From assembly GCF_907164915.1 (NCBI RefSeq), contig NC_061864.1:12035889-12099888 (forward strand): a DNA stretch of 64,000 bases, read 5' to 3'. Shown one piece after another: positions 38,546-50,100 of the stretch. The notes beneath the pieces were generated by a model. That model saw nothing but the letters and a program-made list of their open reading frames with translations. It was not told the origin of the DNA and searched no databases. The stretch comes from Impatiens glandulifera (taxonomy: Eukaryota; Streptophyta; Magnoliopsida; Ericales; Balsaminaceae). Every line of letters begins with the position of its first letter. The stretch's first letter is position 1. The translations under genes and the position numbers were made by a program.

Positions 38546-41353
38546 TTTTTTTTGTGATTAAACGATTTTTTACATTTTTAATATATATATAGACTTTTTT
38601 TTAAAAAAAATATTGTAACATGAAAAAAAAATTACGCCCAATAACCTATTAGAACTCCAAAAATTAACACGTTTGAATACTAACTTGAAGCTTTATTATA
38701 GAAATTTATTATGATTTAAATGATTCTCAAAAACAAGTGCTTGCTAATATTGTCACGTTAAACATTAGTTATAGAATTAATGTTGACTTAATTTATCAAA
38801 ATTATTATGTAAGGTAAACAAACCCAATATGGAACAATACTAAAAATTAATAAACACTAACACCTCACAAATTAAAGAAGATGTAGTCCGATCCATTCTA
38901 TAAGAATATATATTAATTAAGGCTGTCTTAATCTAAAGTATTAACATTGACCGATCGAGTAGGTATTATTTTAATCTTTGTAACACAACCCATTTTCTCA
39001 CGCTTTCTCTCTTCCTAAAGTATTTAATTTAATATATTAGGGTTATTTATTAAAAATAATTTCAAAATGATTTAAAGAGAACAAAGCATTAGAATCTACT
39101 TTATTAAAGAAAGAACCACACCCTCCTAATTAAAGTAGAAATAACACATTTATAAATAGTATAATATAAATGAATAAAATCATAATATTTCATTTTGTAG
39201 TATAAATTTGTTGGTTGGATCCTTTCTTGACTTTTGTTGTTATTAATGTCTTATCAGGAATCAAATTTATTGGTTGAATTGTAATTATCGATAATATAAA
39301 AATATTGAAGAAAGCAAACATATTTCTTGTCCATCACTTCAATTAATTAATAGAGGACTAATACTAATTAATTATTGTAAATTTTATTGAAGTATTAGAC
39401 ATGATGAAGTAATCATAAATTAATTAATTTTATTTCTTTTAGTTAGTGGAGCTGACTGTGTTTGTTTGATTCAAACAGTAGATGTCTATTTCCCGTGAGA
39501 AACATGTCTTCCATTTCTCAACAATAATAGAGATTATTGTGTTTTTAGTCATAAATTATTATTATTTTTATTTATAACTAGTCTAAATAAAACCCTTTGA
39601 AATAGGAATTGTTTTTTAATAGAACTTCAAAAAACTAAGAAGTTTATAAATGTGCTTTCCACATAAAAATTTAAAAACATTTTGCTAATTTTACATATAT
39701 AACAATATCAAATAATATATATATTATAGAGTAGTTGGTTAGCAAAGATTAATTAATTATATTTATAGAATTGTTGGAAATTTGGTAAAGGAAAGGTGGG
39801 ACCTATGGCTTTGATGATCATTCGTTTTTGGATTCAATTTCTGAAGAGACAACCGGTCACAACTTCGCGGGTCCTTTCTTTCCTTTGGATATTTGTGAAT
39901 GATTTATTTTTTTATTATTTTTTAACAAATAAATTTAAAAAATTGCTATATATTCCACCGACTAATCCTAGTTGGCTTTATTTGAAAACATTTGTTTTTT
40001 GTTTTTGTTAAATTTCATATGTTCAATTTTTTTAGTAACTATTGTCATATTATAGAGCTCGATTGGATGAGTTTTATTTTTTAACTAATAGTCAATTATT
40101 CCACATTGAATTTATTAAATAGAATAATAAAGTATTCCTTGTTTATTTTATTAAATTTAAAATTATTATAATAATTCATCCAATTAAAAAATAAATAACT
40201 TATTAAAAATGCTTAAATCACCCACATCAAACAAACGCAATTCATGATTTTTTTTACAATTAAATTCAAATACAAAAAATAATAATTGTTTGCAAATGAA
40301 CTATCACATCCTTTTAATATACAGTTCGATTTTGACTCAAACTACTCTAAATTATTGAATAAGGGGCATAATTATGGAATGATGGCAATCTTTTAAAATT
40401 TAATATATATTAATTTTAACTAAACTGTATTTGCAACATTTTCCCATTAAATAAATATTGAACTTATTTGAAAACAGTTTAACAAGGTTGAGTGATTTAA
40501 TATGTATTATATGTCAACACAACAAATTAACAAAATTGAGACAAATTTAATTTAATAAAAATTCTAAAATTAATATGAAATATTTGTGAGTTACCTGTAA
40601 ATTAATATATGGTTTATCTATATTGCATCTTTAGGTGGGACATCAGAAAGTTGCTGGAGTGTACTATTTATTGTTGTTTAAGGAACAATTGTACACAATT
40701 GTTTACTTGTGATATTCTGGAATGAATAATGTCTGCAAAATGAAATAAGACTTTTTAAGCATATTTTAGTTTTAGTCAATTGTATTATTACTTTCTCCTT
40801 AGAAAAATTGTGTTATCCAAACTGGGTAAATTGTTCTGCACTTGGATAAATCAGTTAAGATATGCATATTAATGCTTGAACTAAAGTGGCAATAAATTTG
40901 TTAACCCTAGGTTCTTAGTTTGAAATTTACTATAAAAAAAAATATCTAAATTAAAGCGGGAAATTATTTAGACAGTTATGTATGTTGAATCAAGACAGCT
41001 GTGCCCATGAGCCTTGTATTTACTATGACGATGATGTTAGATTTTTTTTTTTAAAGTAAATTGTTTCGAATATTTTGTGATCACTAACGTTATAGAATTT
41101 TGTTAAAATTATATTTTATTTATTAATAATCCAACATCAAGGGTGTGTTTGATTCAGTGTTTGCGTTTAATGTTTGCGTAACAATCTTTTACACTAATTT
41201 TACTTAATAAGCTTACACAAAAAATTAATTATATTTGTTTGGCGTGCAAACACAATTTTCTCTCAATATCAAATATATCTGAAAATAAGCTCAAACAAAT
41301 AAATTGACTATAAGTTGAATCAAAATTATTGAAATTTATTATTTAAGTCTTGT
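38546..41353. other. AT-rich intergenic DNA
   Basis: No gene found. Short frames such as the plus-strand one at 39796-40011 have no recognisable domain. Confidence 0.5.
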
Positions 41354-41361
41354 ATTTAAAG

Positions 41362-41855
41362 TAGAGGTGAGCAAATGAGTAAAACTAATCTGTTTTCTCT
41401 GATCCGTATTAAATCCAAACTTAATTTATCTAATTCGTAATCCAAACCATTTACTAATTAATACGGATCGGATACGGATTGGATTGAAAATTATTTGGAT
41501 AATCCAGACTTGAAATTAGTCAATAATTTTTTTTTTAAAATTCGAATTTTTTATTATTAATAAATTTGAATCTAAAAAAATTATAATAAAAATAAAAATA
41601 AATATGGTTGTCAAAGTAAGTAATGATAAGTAAAATGTATATTATATTGAGATAATATTTAATTAAAAAAAATCAATTAAAAAATATATTTTTATTTAGA
41701 TAGTTTGGATAATTTAGATAATCATAATCCAATCCGATTTAATTCAATCTGAACTCAATCCGATTCGATCTTAATCCAATCCGAAATATCCAATCCTAAA
41801 TAGTATTTAAGATTCGGATTGGATTTCGGATTAATTCACCCAATGCTCACTCCTA
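41362..41855. mobile_element. Non-autonomous hAT-like element, 494 bp, with 8-bp target duplication
   Basis: The 5' end is TAGAGGTGAGCA and the inverted 3' end reads TAGGAGTGAGCA. The flanks ATTTAAAG at 41354-41361 and 41856-41863 are identical 8-mers. Internal text alternates GGATTGGATT and AATCCAATCC, forming further inverted repeats. There is no coding capacity. Confidence 0.85.
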
Positions 41856-41863
41856 ATTTAAAG

Positions 41864-42698
41864 TGCACCAATATATTGGTTAAAAAATATGCAGAATACA
41901 TTTTTTATTATTATTATAAAAAAATATATTTTAAATCATTTTCAGTACCATATAGACTCTATGGTTCAACGTGGTAAGGCTAGAAGCCTAGAGCCTCCGT
42001 GACCACTTACATAATATATATATATAATAATAATGAAAATGTTAGGACATTGAAATTATTTAGATTAAATACATTAAATAAGAGTTAAAAGTTGTTACAC
42101 TAACTTTTTACCTTCAAAATTAAATAATAATTTAATTCATTAATGATTTATCATTTTAATAACTCTGTACACCTCCGCATAAAACAAGCCTGAGTAAATC
42201 TGAAGCCCCTTTCCTCCTCCCTTAATTAATTCTTTATTATTATAATCTAAACTATGACACTCATAAAATAAAAGTAATTAGTCCATGTCCCATCACTATC
42301 CAAGAGCCATTTCATCAAGGCCATGAACAAATTCATAATATTATTTTGATAATGAAGGAAGGTTACATATTTGGATTTTTTAAAGTAAATGAATAAAATA
42401 GAAAAGAGGGGTGAATAAAATATATTATTAAGTAATACAAAAAGAACCCATTGTAATAGGAGTCTTTGAGTAGCTAAGAAAGGGAAATAAGGTAACAGAG
42501 AACTCATTTCTAATAAATTAAAAAGAGCACACATTCAGAAACCTTTTACTACCTAATTACAAATAACAAGAAAATAAAAAATAAAAAAAGCCAAAATTAA
42601 TATTCCCACCGGCAGTAGCAAAAGGAAGCTAAGTAGTAGTGTCATTGTTATTAATTAAAAACCAAATCTCAATCTCAGATCAAATCAAAGATCTTGAT
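41864..42698. other. Spacer downstream of the patatin-like gene
   Basis: AT-rich sequence that includes the 3' flank of the patatin-like gene. No other gene is seen. Confidence 0.5.
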
Positions 42699-43914
42699 TT
42701 AACGCCCGTTAACAAGCGGATTCACCGCCGTTTCCTTGCATGGGCTCGGCGGCAGACTACTCTTCCCCGTCGCCACTAAACGCTGAACGAAACCGTCGAT
42801 CCTCTGTCCGTTTGTTTCCGTCAGTAACCGCTTCCCGCCGAACGGCAAAGTCTCAACTCCTCTCTCCTTCATCACCTTTTCCATGGTGGTCCCCATTGCA
42901 GCAGATATGGTGCTGTATGTCTGCGGATTTATCGGGTCATTAAACAAATCTTAACCAAATCATAACAAATTAACTGAGATTTGTTACCTGAATTCGGAGA
43001 TAGTCTGTGCGATTCCAGCAGAAGGCGTTTCCGATCATTTGATCAATCGTTTCCGAGACGCCGTCGATTGCGATTTCAACGACTGTCGACGTTGAGCAAT
43101 CGCCGTTGTGACGGAGTTTCGGACGGCCGCAGTTGAGAGGTCCGTTGCCTATAGACAGGACTAGTAGATCTTCAACGCCGTTAACGGAGGGGAAATCACG
43201 TTTATTGTGGAGAACGTGAGTGACGGCGGCGGAAGTTGGATTATTCATGACCAGACCACCGTCGACGGCGAGGCAAGAGGTTTTTCCGTCGATTGAAGTG
43301 AGATTATAAGGTTTGAAAACGGAAGGAGTCGCTGACGTGGCGCGACAGACCTTCCAGAGTTCGAAATCGTAACTAGCGGATTCGATCGCGTCGGCTCGGG
43401 AGAAAACGAAGGGAGCGGAACTGTTTAGATCGAAACAGGGGATTAAGAGAGGCTTACACGTATCCTTCAAGGTCACCGACTTTCCGTCGTCTCTCTTGAA
43501 TGTCTCTTTCAGTACCTTATCCATGCTCTTACCGGAAAATCGCTCCCGGCGGCGAAATACGCCGACATTCCTTGCGTTGAACAGTTCGCTATGTTTGTCA
43601 GCGACTAATTTAACAGCGGCTTTAGCCGTGTAAAGAGGTCGTCCATTTCCGTCGTCGGCGGTGAGCATTGTAGCGAAGATAGCGCCGATTCCGGTTCCGG
43701 CGATGATATCGAAGAAATCAGCGATGTGAGATTGAGGATCGCCGGTTTTGGCACGGATCTGGTCTTCGAGATGAACCAAAGCTGCTCCTGCTACAATGCC
43801 GGTGGTTCCGCCGCCGTCGATGCTGAGGATTCGCGTCTTCTTGTCATCGCAGTGGTAAAGCCATTTCTGCTCGAGCTTGGAGAAAATCTCGAGAGTGACC
43901 TTACTGAGGTCCAT
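42699..43914 (-). CDS. PLP9: Patatin-related phospholipase A, group III (pPLA-III, PLP9-like)
   Basis: The exons are 43914-42988 (309 codons) and 42920-42699, phase 0 with a 67-bp GT-AG intron, giving 382 residues, close to the size I recall for Arabidopsis PLP9 (pPLAIII-delta). The glycine-rich oxyanion motif is DGGGTTGI (residues 33-40). The nucleophile elbow is GTGIG (73-77) with Gly75 in place of the catalytic Ser, the hallmark of group III. The Asp motif DGG starts at Asp218. The tail SGKSSLPPSPCKExAVNPL-type text is also PLP9-like. Group III proteins act on membrane lipids and affect cell elongation and lignification; that is family knowledge, not visible here. The assignment to PLP9 rather than PLP6-8 is from memory of the sequence. 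Coding GC is well above the background. A MULE lies just upstream. Confidence 0.92.
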
Positions 43915-44096
43915 TGGAGGATTGAGTAAAGGATTTTGGAAAGTGAGATTCAGTTAAGGAGCCGTCGGAGGAGGACAGTTATCTATCTCTCCGGCGACAC
44001 TTTACGGTTTCTAAACTCAGAGGACGGTTATCTCTCTCTCTTTCTCTCACTACTGTATGGAGTTGGATGAGTGAGAGCAAAGATGGGGAGACAGTT

Positions 44097-44103
44097 ATTT
44101 ATA
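44097..44103 (-). promoter_or_regulatory. TATA box of the patatin-like gene
   Basis: TATAAAT on the minus strand, about 185 bp upstream of the ATG at 43914. The leader between them is rich in GAGAGA. It lies only 47 bp from the start of the 101-bp repeat that flanks the MULE. Confidence 0.65.
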
Positions 44104-44150
44104 CAAGTTTTTCTCCGCCTGGTCAACTCTTCTTCTAACTTTCTATCATA

Positions 44151-44251
44151 CTTTAATTATATATAAATAAAAAATATCATAGAATTAATTTTAAATTTTT
44201 TTAATAATATTTGATATTTTGAATGGTATTTATTCAGTTTAGATATTTAAA
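44151..44251 (+). repeat. 101-bp direct repeat, left copy, flanking the MULE
   Basis: Identical base for base to 56687-56787. It ends in TTTAGATATTTAAA, whose last AA overlaps the start of the left inverted repeat. Before it lies the patatin promoter; the copies diverge immediately outside the 101 bp. Confidence 0.95.
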
Positions 44252-44383
44252 ATTTGATGAAATGGCCCCCATAACAGGGGAAATTCCAAAAAGGGCCCCC
44301 GCCTACTAAAGTTGGCAAAAAGGGCCCTTTTGCCCCGCGAAATGTCGGAAATACCCCTTCGGCGCCATTTCTTACGCTCAAAG

Positions 44384-44567
44384 ACGCGAATTACCAATCA
44401 CGCGATTCATCTAAATCGCGTGAGTTCATCACCGCGATTTAGATGAAACGCGTGATTGGTAATTCGCGTTTTTAAATGTACGCGATTTACCATGCACGCG
44501 ATTTAATCTAAATCGCGGTGATGAACTCACGCGATTTAGATTAAATCGCGTCCATGGTAAATCGCGT
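44384..44567. repeat. Two long CpG-rich palindromes in the left TIR
   Basis: Palindrome 1 is 44384-44469 (86 bp, arms ACGCGAATTACCAATCACGC). Palindrome 2 is 44480-44567 (88 bp, arms ACGCGATTTACCATG). The centres are TGAGTTCATCACC and GGTGATGAACTCA, which are themselves inverse of each other. Each could fold into a long hairpin. ACGCG, CGCGT and CGCGATTTAG recur many times. Confidence 0.9.
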
Positions 44568-44576
44568 CTTTAGTCT

Positions 44577-44585
44577 TATATATAA
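44577..44585 (+). promoter_or_regulatory. TATA box in the left TIR (BRCT gene promoter)
   Basis: TATATATAA directly after the palindromes and just before the conserved GCCCTAATTTAAAAC leader. The same layout is found upstream of mudrA and, inverted, upstream of the ULP gene. Confidence 0.65.
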
Positions 44586-44780
44586 TTTTCAGGCCCTAAT
44601 TTAAAACAAAACCTCCCCGATTCTCCCTCCCACTCCGACTGCGGCCGACTTTCCATTCCCACATCCATCAAGATCATCGTTCCTCAACATCAGCGTTCCT
44701 CAACATCATTGTTCCTCAACATCATCGTTCCTCAACATCTTCGAGATCCTTCCAACATCATCGTTCTTCAACATCATCAG

Positions 44781-45290
44781 GTCAGTTTAGGGCTTAGGGT
44801 TTAGACTTAGGTTTTGATGTATATTTACCGTTTATATTCATGGATATGGATGTATTTAGGGTTAAAGGATTGGTTTTGATGTATATTATGCCGTTTCCTA
44901 TGTATATCGAAGTATTTAGGTTTAGGGTTAGGTTTTGATGTATATTTACCGTTTATATTCATGGATATTGGTGTATTTAGGGGTAAAGGTTTGGTTTTGA
45001 TGTATATTATGCCGTTTCCTATGTATATCGAAGTATTTGGGTTTAGGGTTAGGTTTCGATGTATATTCTGCCATTTATATGGATGTATTTAGGTTTAGGG
45101 TTTGATTTTGATGTATATTATGCTGTTTATAATGGATATTGATGTATTTAGGTTTAGGGTTAGGTTTTGATGTATATTTTGCCATTTATATTGATAGATA
45201 TTATAGTATTTATGTTTAGGGTTAGGTTTCGATGTATATTCTGCCATTCATATTCATGGATATTGTTGTATTTAGGGTTTAAGGTTTGGT
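44781..45290 (+). repeat. Leader-intron tandem repeat with telomere-like TTTAGGGTT words
   Basis: A GTCAGT donor at 44781 follows the leader. The intron consists of about eight units marked by GTTTTGATGTATATT or GTTTCGATGTATATT. Their starts at 44811, 44873, 44932, 44994, 45053, 45104, 45164 and 45226 give alternating 62/59-bp spacing in the first half, a 121-bp dimer. Each unit carries TTTAGGGTTAGG-like text. Related text lies in the leader intron of the ULP gene (56040-56140). Confidence 0.8.
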
Positions 45291-45440
45291 TTTCCTATAT
45301 ATACTGATTGATTGTTGATTTTCAATTACATGAATATTGTATGGTTAGCTATTGATGTATATTCTGCTGTTTATAATGATGGATATTGTAGTATTTAGAT
45401 CAGGAGCTGCCGTTGTGGTTTTCTCAGTTCGTTCAACAAA

Positions 45441-46442
45441 ATGGTATGTATTAAAATGGTTGTTAATAAAATTGTTTTCTCAGTTCGTTCAACTCTTTTT
45501 TTTTTATAATATGCAGGCAACAAACACTGTTATGACCTTATGTCCCAATCAATTATCACCTGAAAATAATGTATGTTCTATTCTCTCTACTATGTCCATA
45601 TTAACTAGTTTTGTATGTAATAACCATTATATTATTGTTTTACACAGTTGTTGATAGTTGAATTTGCTCGCACTTTTGGTGCAAGGGTGTCTCCGAAGTG
45701 GAGAGAAGATGTAACTCATGTTATTGCTTACACTGATCCCAATGGTGCATGCGGCCGAACTCAAAAAGTATTGAAGGCAATTCTGAACGGGAAATGGGTC
45801 CTTACTATTGATTGTGAGTCTCTGTTAACACGATTATTTTCATACATATGTCTGTTAAATTAGATTAAAAATTATTTTCATACACATTTGTTTAGGGATA
45901 AAATCATCATTGAAAACCGAAAACTGTGTTGATGAGGAACCTTATGAGGTTAAACATGATAATCATGGAGCCCAAGGTGGTCCTAGAAAAGGCAGACTTC
46001 TGTTGTTGAATAATGTGAGTTTGGTATTATTCCTCCTATCTGTACTTTTTCTTTTTTTGCATGATAACTGAAATTATCTTCTTTGTTGGTTTTTCAGCGT
46101 TCGAAACTGTTCGACGGTTACATTTTTATATTTGTAGGGAATTTCAACACACTTTACAAACAGGATCTCATTGAGTTAATAGTTGCTGGAGGTGGTACTA
46201 TTAAAGAATCGGATAATCCAGATTATCCATTTGCTGAGCCAAGGGATGCGAAAACTATAATAGTATACTTCGAGATAGACAGCAGGTATCGATCAATTGA
46301 AAAGGATTTTGATGTTCTCCCCGACAATTGGCTTTTTGAGACAGCGGCTGCTTTGTCAAGCATATTGGATGAACATGTTGTTCCTCATACAAAGTTGCTT
46401 CAATCTGTTGCTGCTTGTGATTTGCAGCATTTGCTTACTTAA
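45441..46442 (+). CDS. MULE-borne tandem-BRCT protein, BRCA1/BARD1 C-terminus-like
   Basis: Predicted coding exons are 45441-45443 (ATG only), 45517-45570, 45648-45813, 45896-46014 and 46098-46442. All introns are GT-AG and the sum is an open 228-residue protein. BRCT 1 covers about residues 15-95 (VEFARTFGARVSPKWREDVT, DPNGACGRTQKVLKAILNGK, WVLTIDW). The RTxK pair used for phosphopeptide binding in BRCA1 is kept. Next come EEPYEVKHDNHGAQGGPRKG, typical of plant BRCA1/BARD1 linkers, and BRCT 2 (KLFDGYIFIFVGNF, LIVAGGGTI, VLPDNWLFETAA). The RING and other N-terminal parts of BRCA1/BARD1 are absent. It is transcribed away from the left TIR. A gene capture that kept its introns fits best. Whether it is expressed or binds phosphoproteins is inference. 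Confidence 0.8.
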
Positions 46443-46599
46443 TTTGGAGTTGTTTAGACTTACTGTTCTTCTTCTATTTATGGCTTATTTATGATATTTA
46501 TGATATTTATGGTTTATAACAATACTTAATTTGGATATTTATGATTTATGGTGGTTTATATTACTGAATATTCTTCTATTTATGCTTTATTACTTATGT

Positions 46600-46962
46600 T
46601 AACAATATCATAACTTATCCTCATAACTCACGTGTATTGTGTATAATCAAACAACAAGGAACAATGTTGTTATTCGCCACATAACTCAAACAACAAGGAA
46701 CAATGTTGTTATTCACGCATATTCGCCACATAACTCAAACAACAAGGAACAAGGAACAATGTTGCTATTCACGTGTTTCATCTAAAACGCGTGAATAAAC
46801 TCACGCGTTTTAGATGAAACGCGTGAATGCATTTCACATTAAAACGCGTGAGTTTATTCACGTGTTTTAGATGAAACACGTAAATGCATTTCACAATAAA
46901 ACGCGTGAGTTTATTCACGTGTTTTAGATGAAACACGTGAATAACAATTCACGTCTTTCATC
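46600..46962. repeat. Internal palindrome array upstream of mudrA
   Basis: CACGCG, ACGTG and TTTTAGATGAAAC words form nested palindromes, for example 46768-46828, followed by two further partial copies to about 46950. The layout matches the TIR palindromes but the sequence is diverged. The flanking AACAACAAGGAACAATGTTG repeats three times near 46650-46760. Confidence 0.8.
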
Positions 46963-46963
46963 G

Positions 46964-46971
46964 TATATATT
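46964..46971 (+). promoter_or_regulatory. TATA box of mudrA (internal TIR-like promoter)
   Basis: TATATATT after the internal palindromes and before GCCCTAATTTATAACAAAAC, a diverged copy of the TIR leader. The transcription start would be near 47000. Confidence 0.55.
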
Positions 46972-47173
46972 ATTTTTGTGCCCTAATTTATAACAAAACC
47001 ACGAATCCTTAATTTCCCCTTCTCTCTTCTCTCGCTTTCGCCACTCCGACTCGACCCTCCCCTGAAGAACTCGACCACGAGCAGCAGCAGCGGACGACTA
47101 CGACGACACCACGATACCCTGAAGAACTCGACCACGAGCAGCAGCAGCTTACCCACTACTCTTCGTTCTCAAA

Positions 47174-50100
47174 ATGGGTATGTTTATTTAATATTTAAAA
47201 TGCTATTCAAATAAAGTAAGGGTAATTTGTGGATGATTGAAATGATTTGATTAAATCTAAATAACCCTTCCTCAAACGAGGCCTTGATTTGGGTATTAGC
47301 TTCGTTTTAGTGCATAGAAAGTCTTATTGAGTTATTGTCTTGGAATTTGTTTATCACTACGTTGTTTAAGTTCCACAGTTCTTATAGTTGCAAGACCTTT
47401 TTGTTTAAGTTCCACAGTTCTTGAGTTATCTTGTTATTCTAGTATTAAGGTTTAGGGTTTGCATGCTATCATAGTGTAGCTGATTTCACTCAATACTATC
47501 TTGTTATTCTAGTATTGAGGTAGAGTTTACTTGTATGTTTCGTGGAGATTCAATGTTCCAAGAATTAACCACAAGTTTGCTTCAATGGACCTATTGGATA
47601 GGGAGCTCTTATCCCATTAGATTCATTGAAGCAAACTTATGGTAAAAAGTTGCGGCATTGGATTTCCTGAAACTCTACGAGCAAACTCTCCTCGGTTATG
47701 GTAATGTTGTTGAACTTTTTTGAATTCTTGTGATGTTGTTGAACTGTTTTCAATTCTTGTGATGTTGTTGAACTGTTTTCAATTGCAGCTCAAGTACCTG
47801 TACTTCTTTACTTTGATGGAGAGTGGAAAACTACGGACGATCTTACTCATTTTTCTGCAAAGTCAAACAGCGGTATGATTGTTCCCCAAAATTCTACTTA
47901 TGCCCAATTAGTTGATCAAATTTATTCTGCTACCGATGTTGACAAATCTAGATATGATTTATTGCTTCAAGCCAAGTATAATGCTCCTGGCATGATTGCC
48001 AAATTTTCTTATATAACTGATATAAAAAAAGATGTGGATGTGGAGTTCTTTTTACATGAAGCAGTTTCAGTCCACAACCGCACTCCATTGTGTGTATCCT
48101 TAGTAGAGAAGTCACTACCAACTCAAGAAAGTGTAGCTGTTCCAGAAATTGATGACCCCGACGTCTTCCCGATGCAGCGTGAGGTTTTCTTTGAAAATGA
48201 CATTGAAGATGAACATTTGCGTCTGAATGTGGAGGATGATGCTGATGATGATTGGGTTCCTATTACCCAACCTAGTAGTTCTGATTGGGTTCCTAGTACC
48301 AATCCAAATCCAAGCGGTTCTTGGGTTCCTAGTACACAACAAAACAATGTTGTTGTTCGTACTCAACCAAGCTGCAGTGAATGGGTTGCTAGTAACATAC
48401 CAAGTAGTGAAAATCCTTTACATGAGGCAGTAAGTACCGGAATCGGATTGGAAGTCAGTTCTTTGTTTGAGAATAAAAAAGAACTTCAGCTGAGGTTATA
48501 TAAATATGCCATGACTAATCATTTTGAATTCAAAGTGTTGAAGTCAAAAAAAGAACTTTGGGTTGTGAAATGTTTGGATAAGAATTGCAAGTGGAGACTG
48601 CGTGCTGTCAGAGTAAATTCCTCGGAAATGTTTGAGATTCGTAAATTCGTAAAAGATTATACCTGTTCAATTGTGACGAGGCAAGAGAATCAAAGGCCAG
48701 CACCAGCATGGGTGTTTGGGGAATGCATGAAGAGCAAGTACATGGACCATCACCATGACCACATGCCCAAGAAAATAATGGAAGACATACAGACTACTTA
48801 TGGAATAAAGTTGTCTTATAATAAGGCTTGGCGGTCTAGAGAAAAGGCCCTAATGGCGGTGCGAGGAACTGTAGAAGATTCTTACGGTAAATTGCCATCA
48901 TACCTGTACATGTTGGAGAAGAACAATCCGGGTACCATAACAAACATCCAGACGGATGAGCACGGTCATTTCAGGTATATGTTCATGTCCTTAGGCTGCT
49001 CAATTAGGGGTTTCAAAAACTGTTGTCGTCCAGTATTGTGCGTCGATGCCAGTTTTCTTAAGCACAAGGTTGGAGGTCAGCTATTGGTGGCGATAGCATT
49101 AGATGCGAATGAACAACTCTATCCTGTTGCATTCGGCGTTGTTGATTCTGAAAATAACAACTCCTGGACTTATTTCATGCAAAAACTTAGAGATGCAATT
49201 GGATTGGTTGATGATCTCGTGTTTGTATCTGATAGACACCCAAACATCGCCAATGCCTTGTGTGCTGTTTTTCCAGAAGCTGACCACGGTGCGTGCACAT
49301 ATCATATCAAGATGAATATTATGGCCAAATTCAAAACCGATCACTGCCACGCCGAGTTTGGTTTGGCTTCTCAAGCATACACAATCTTGAAGTTTAATCA
49401 GCATTTTGACAAGATCAATGCTAAGGACCCTCGTATTGCTATGTATTTGGCAGATATTGGGTTTGAGAGATGGAGTCGTGCATTTTTTCCGGGTAAACGA
49501 TACAATCAAATGACAAGTAATTACGCTGAGAGCTTCAATAGTCAAAGTAGGGAAGCTAGAAAGTATCTCATATCAATCTTAGCTGATTATTTAAGATTCA
49601 CATTACAAGATTGGTTTAACAGTCGAAGAGAAAAAGCTTCCAATCACAATGAACGTTTATCTTTTTATTATGAAAAGTTCTTACGTGATCAAGCTGAGAA
49701 GGCCAGATTATATAACGTTCATCCACTTAACCGTTTCGAGTTTTATGTCCATGACGGTGAATCTGATTATAAAGTTGACTTGAGAGGAATGAGTTGTAGT
49801 TGTAGGGTATTTGATGTATCTGGTCTTCCTTGCACTCATGCCCTGGCTGCTTCACGTACCCATAGATTGGATGCCTATGAGTTCTGCTCAAGGTTTACTT
49901 TAGATTATTTGCTATTGAATTTATCTAACTAACTTTATTTCTCACATGTTCAATTGTTATGTTTCAGGTATTACTCAAGTGAAATGTGGGTCAATGCTTA
50001 CGCGAAAACAATATATCCAGTTTGTCATGAAGAGTATTGGGATATTCCAGAACATATCAAGCAACGAGTGTGCCTTAAACCACCTGTTAAGGTTAAGAAA

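Larger units (their letters stand above)
44250..44640 (+). repeat. MULE terminal inverted repeat, left
   Basis: It begins AAATTTGATGAAATGGCCCC. Its outer part is GC-rich (GGGCCC words), followed by two palindromes, a TATA box and a leader (GGCCCTAATTTAAAACAAAA). The right copy has three or four further terminal bases (GGGG) that are absent here. Weaker similarity continues inward across the leader and the start of the leader intron to about 44900. Confidence 0.95.

Noticed and set aside
49099..49545. Minus-strand frame of 148 codons
   Set aside because: It is antisense to the conserved catalytic core of mudrA.
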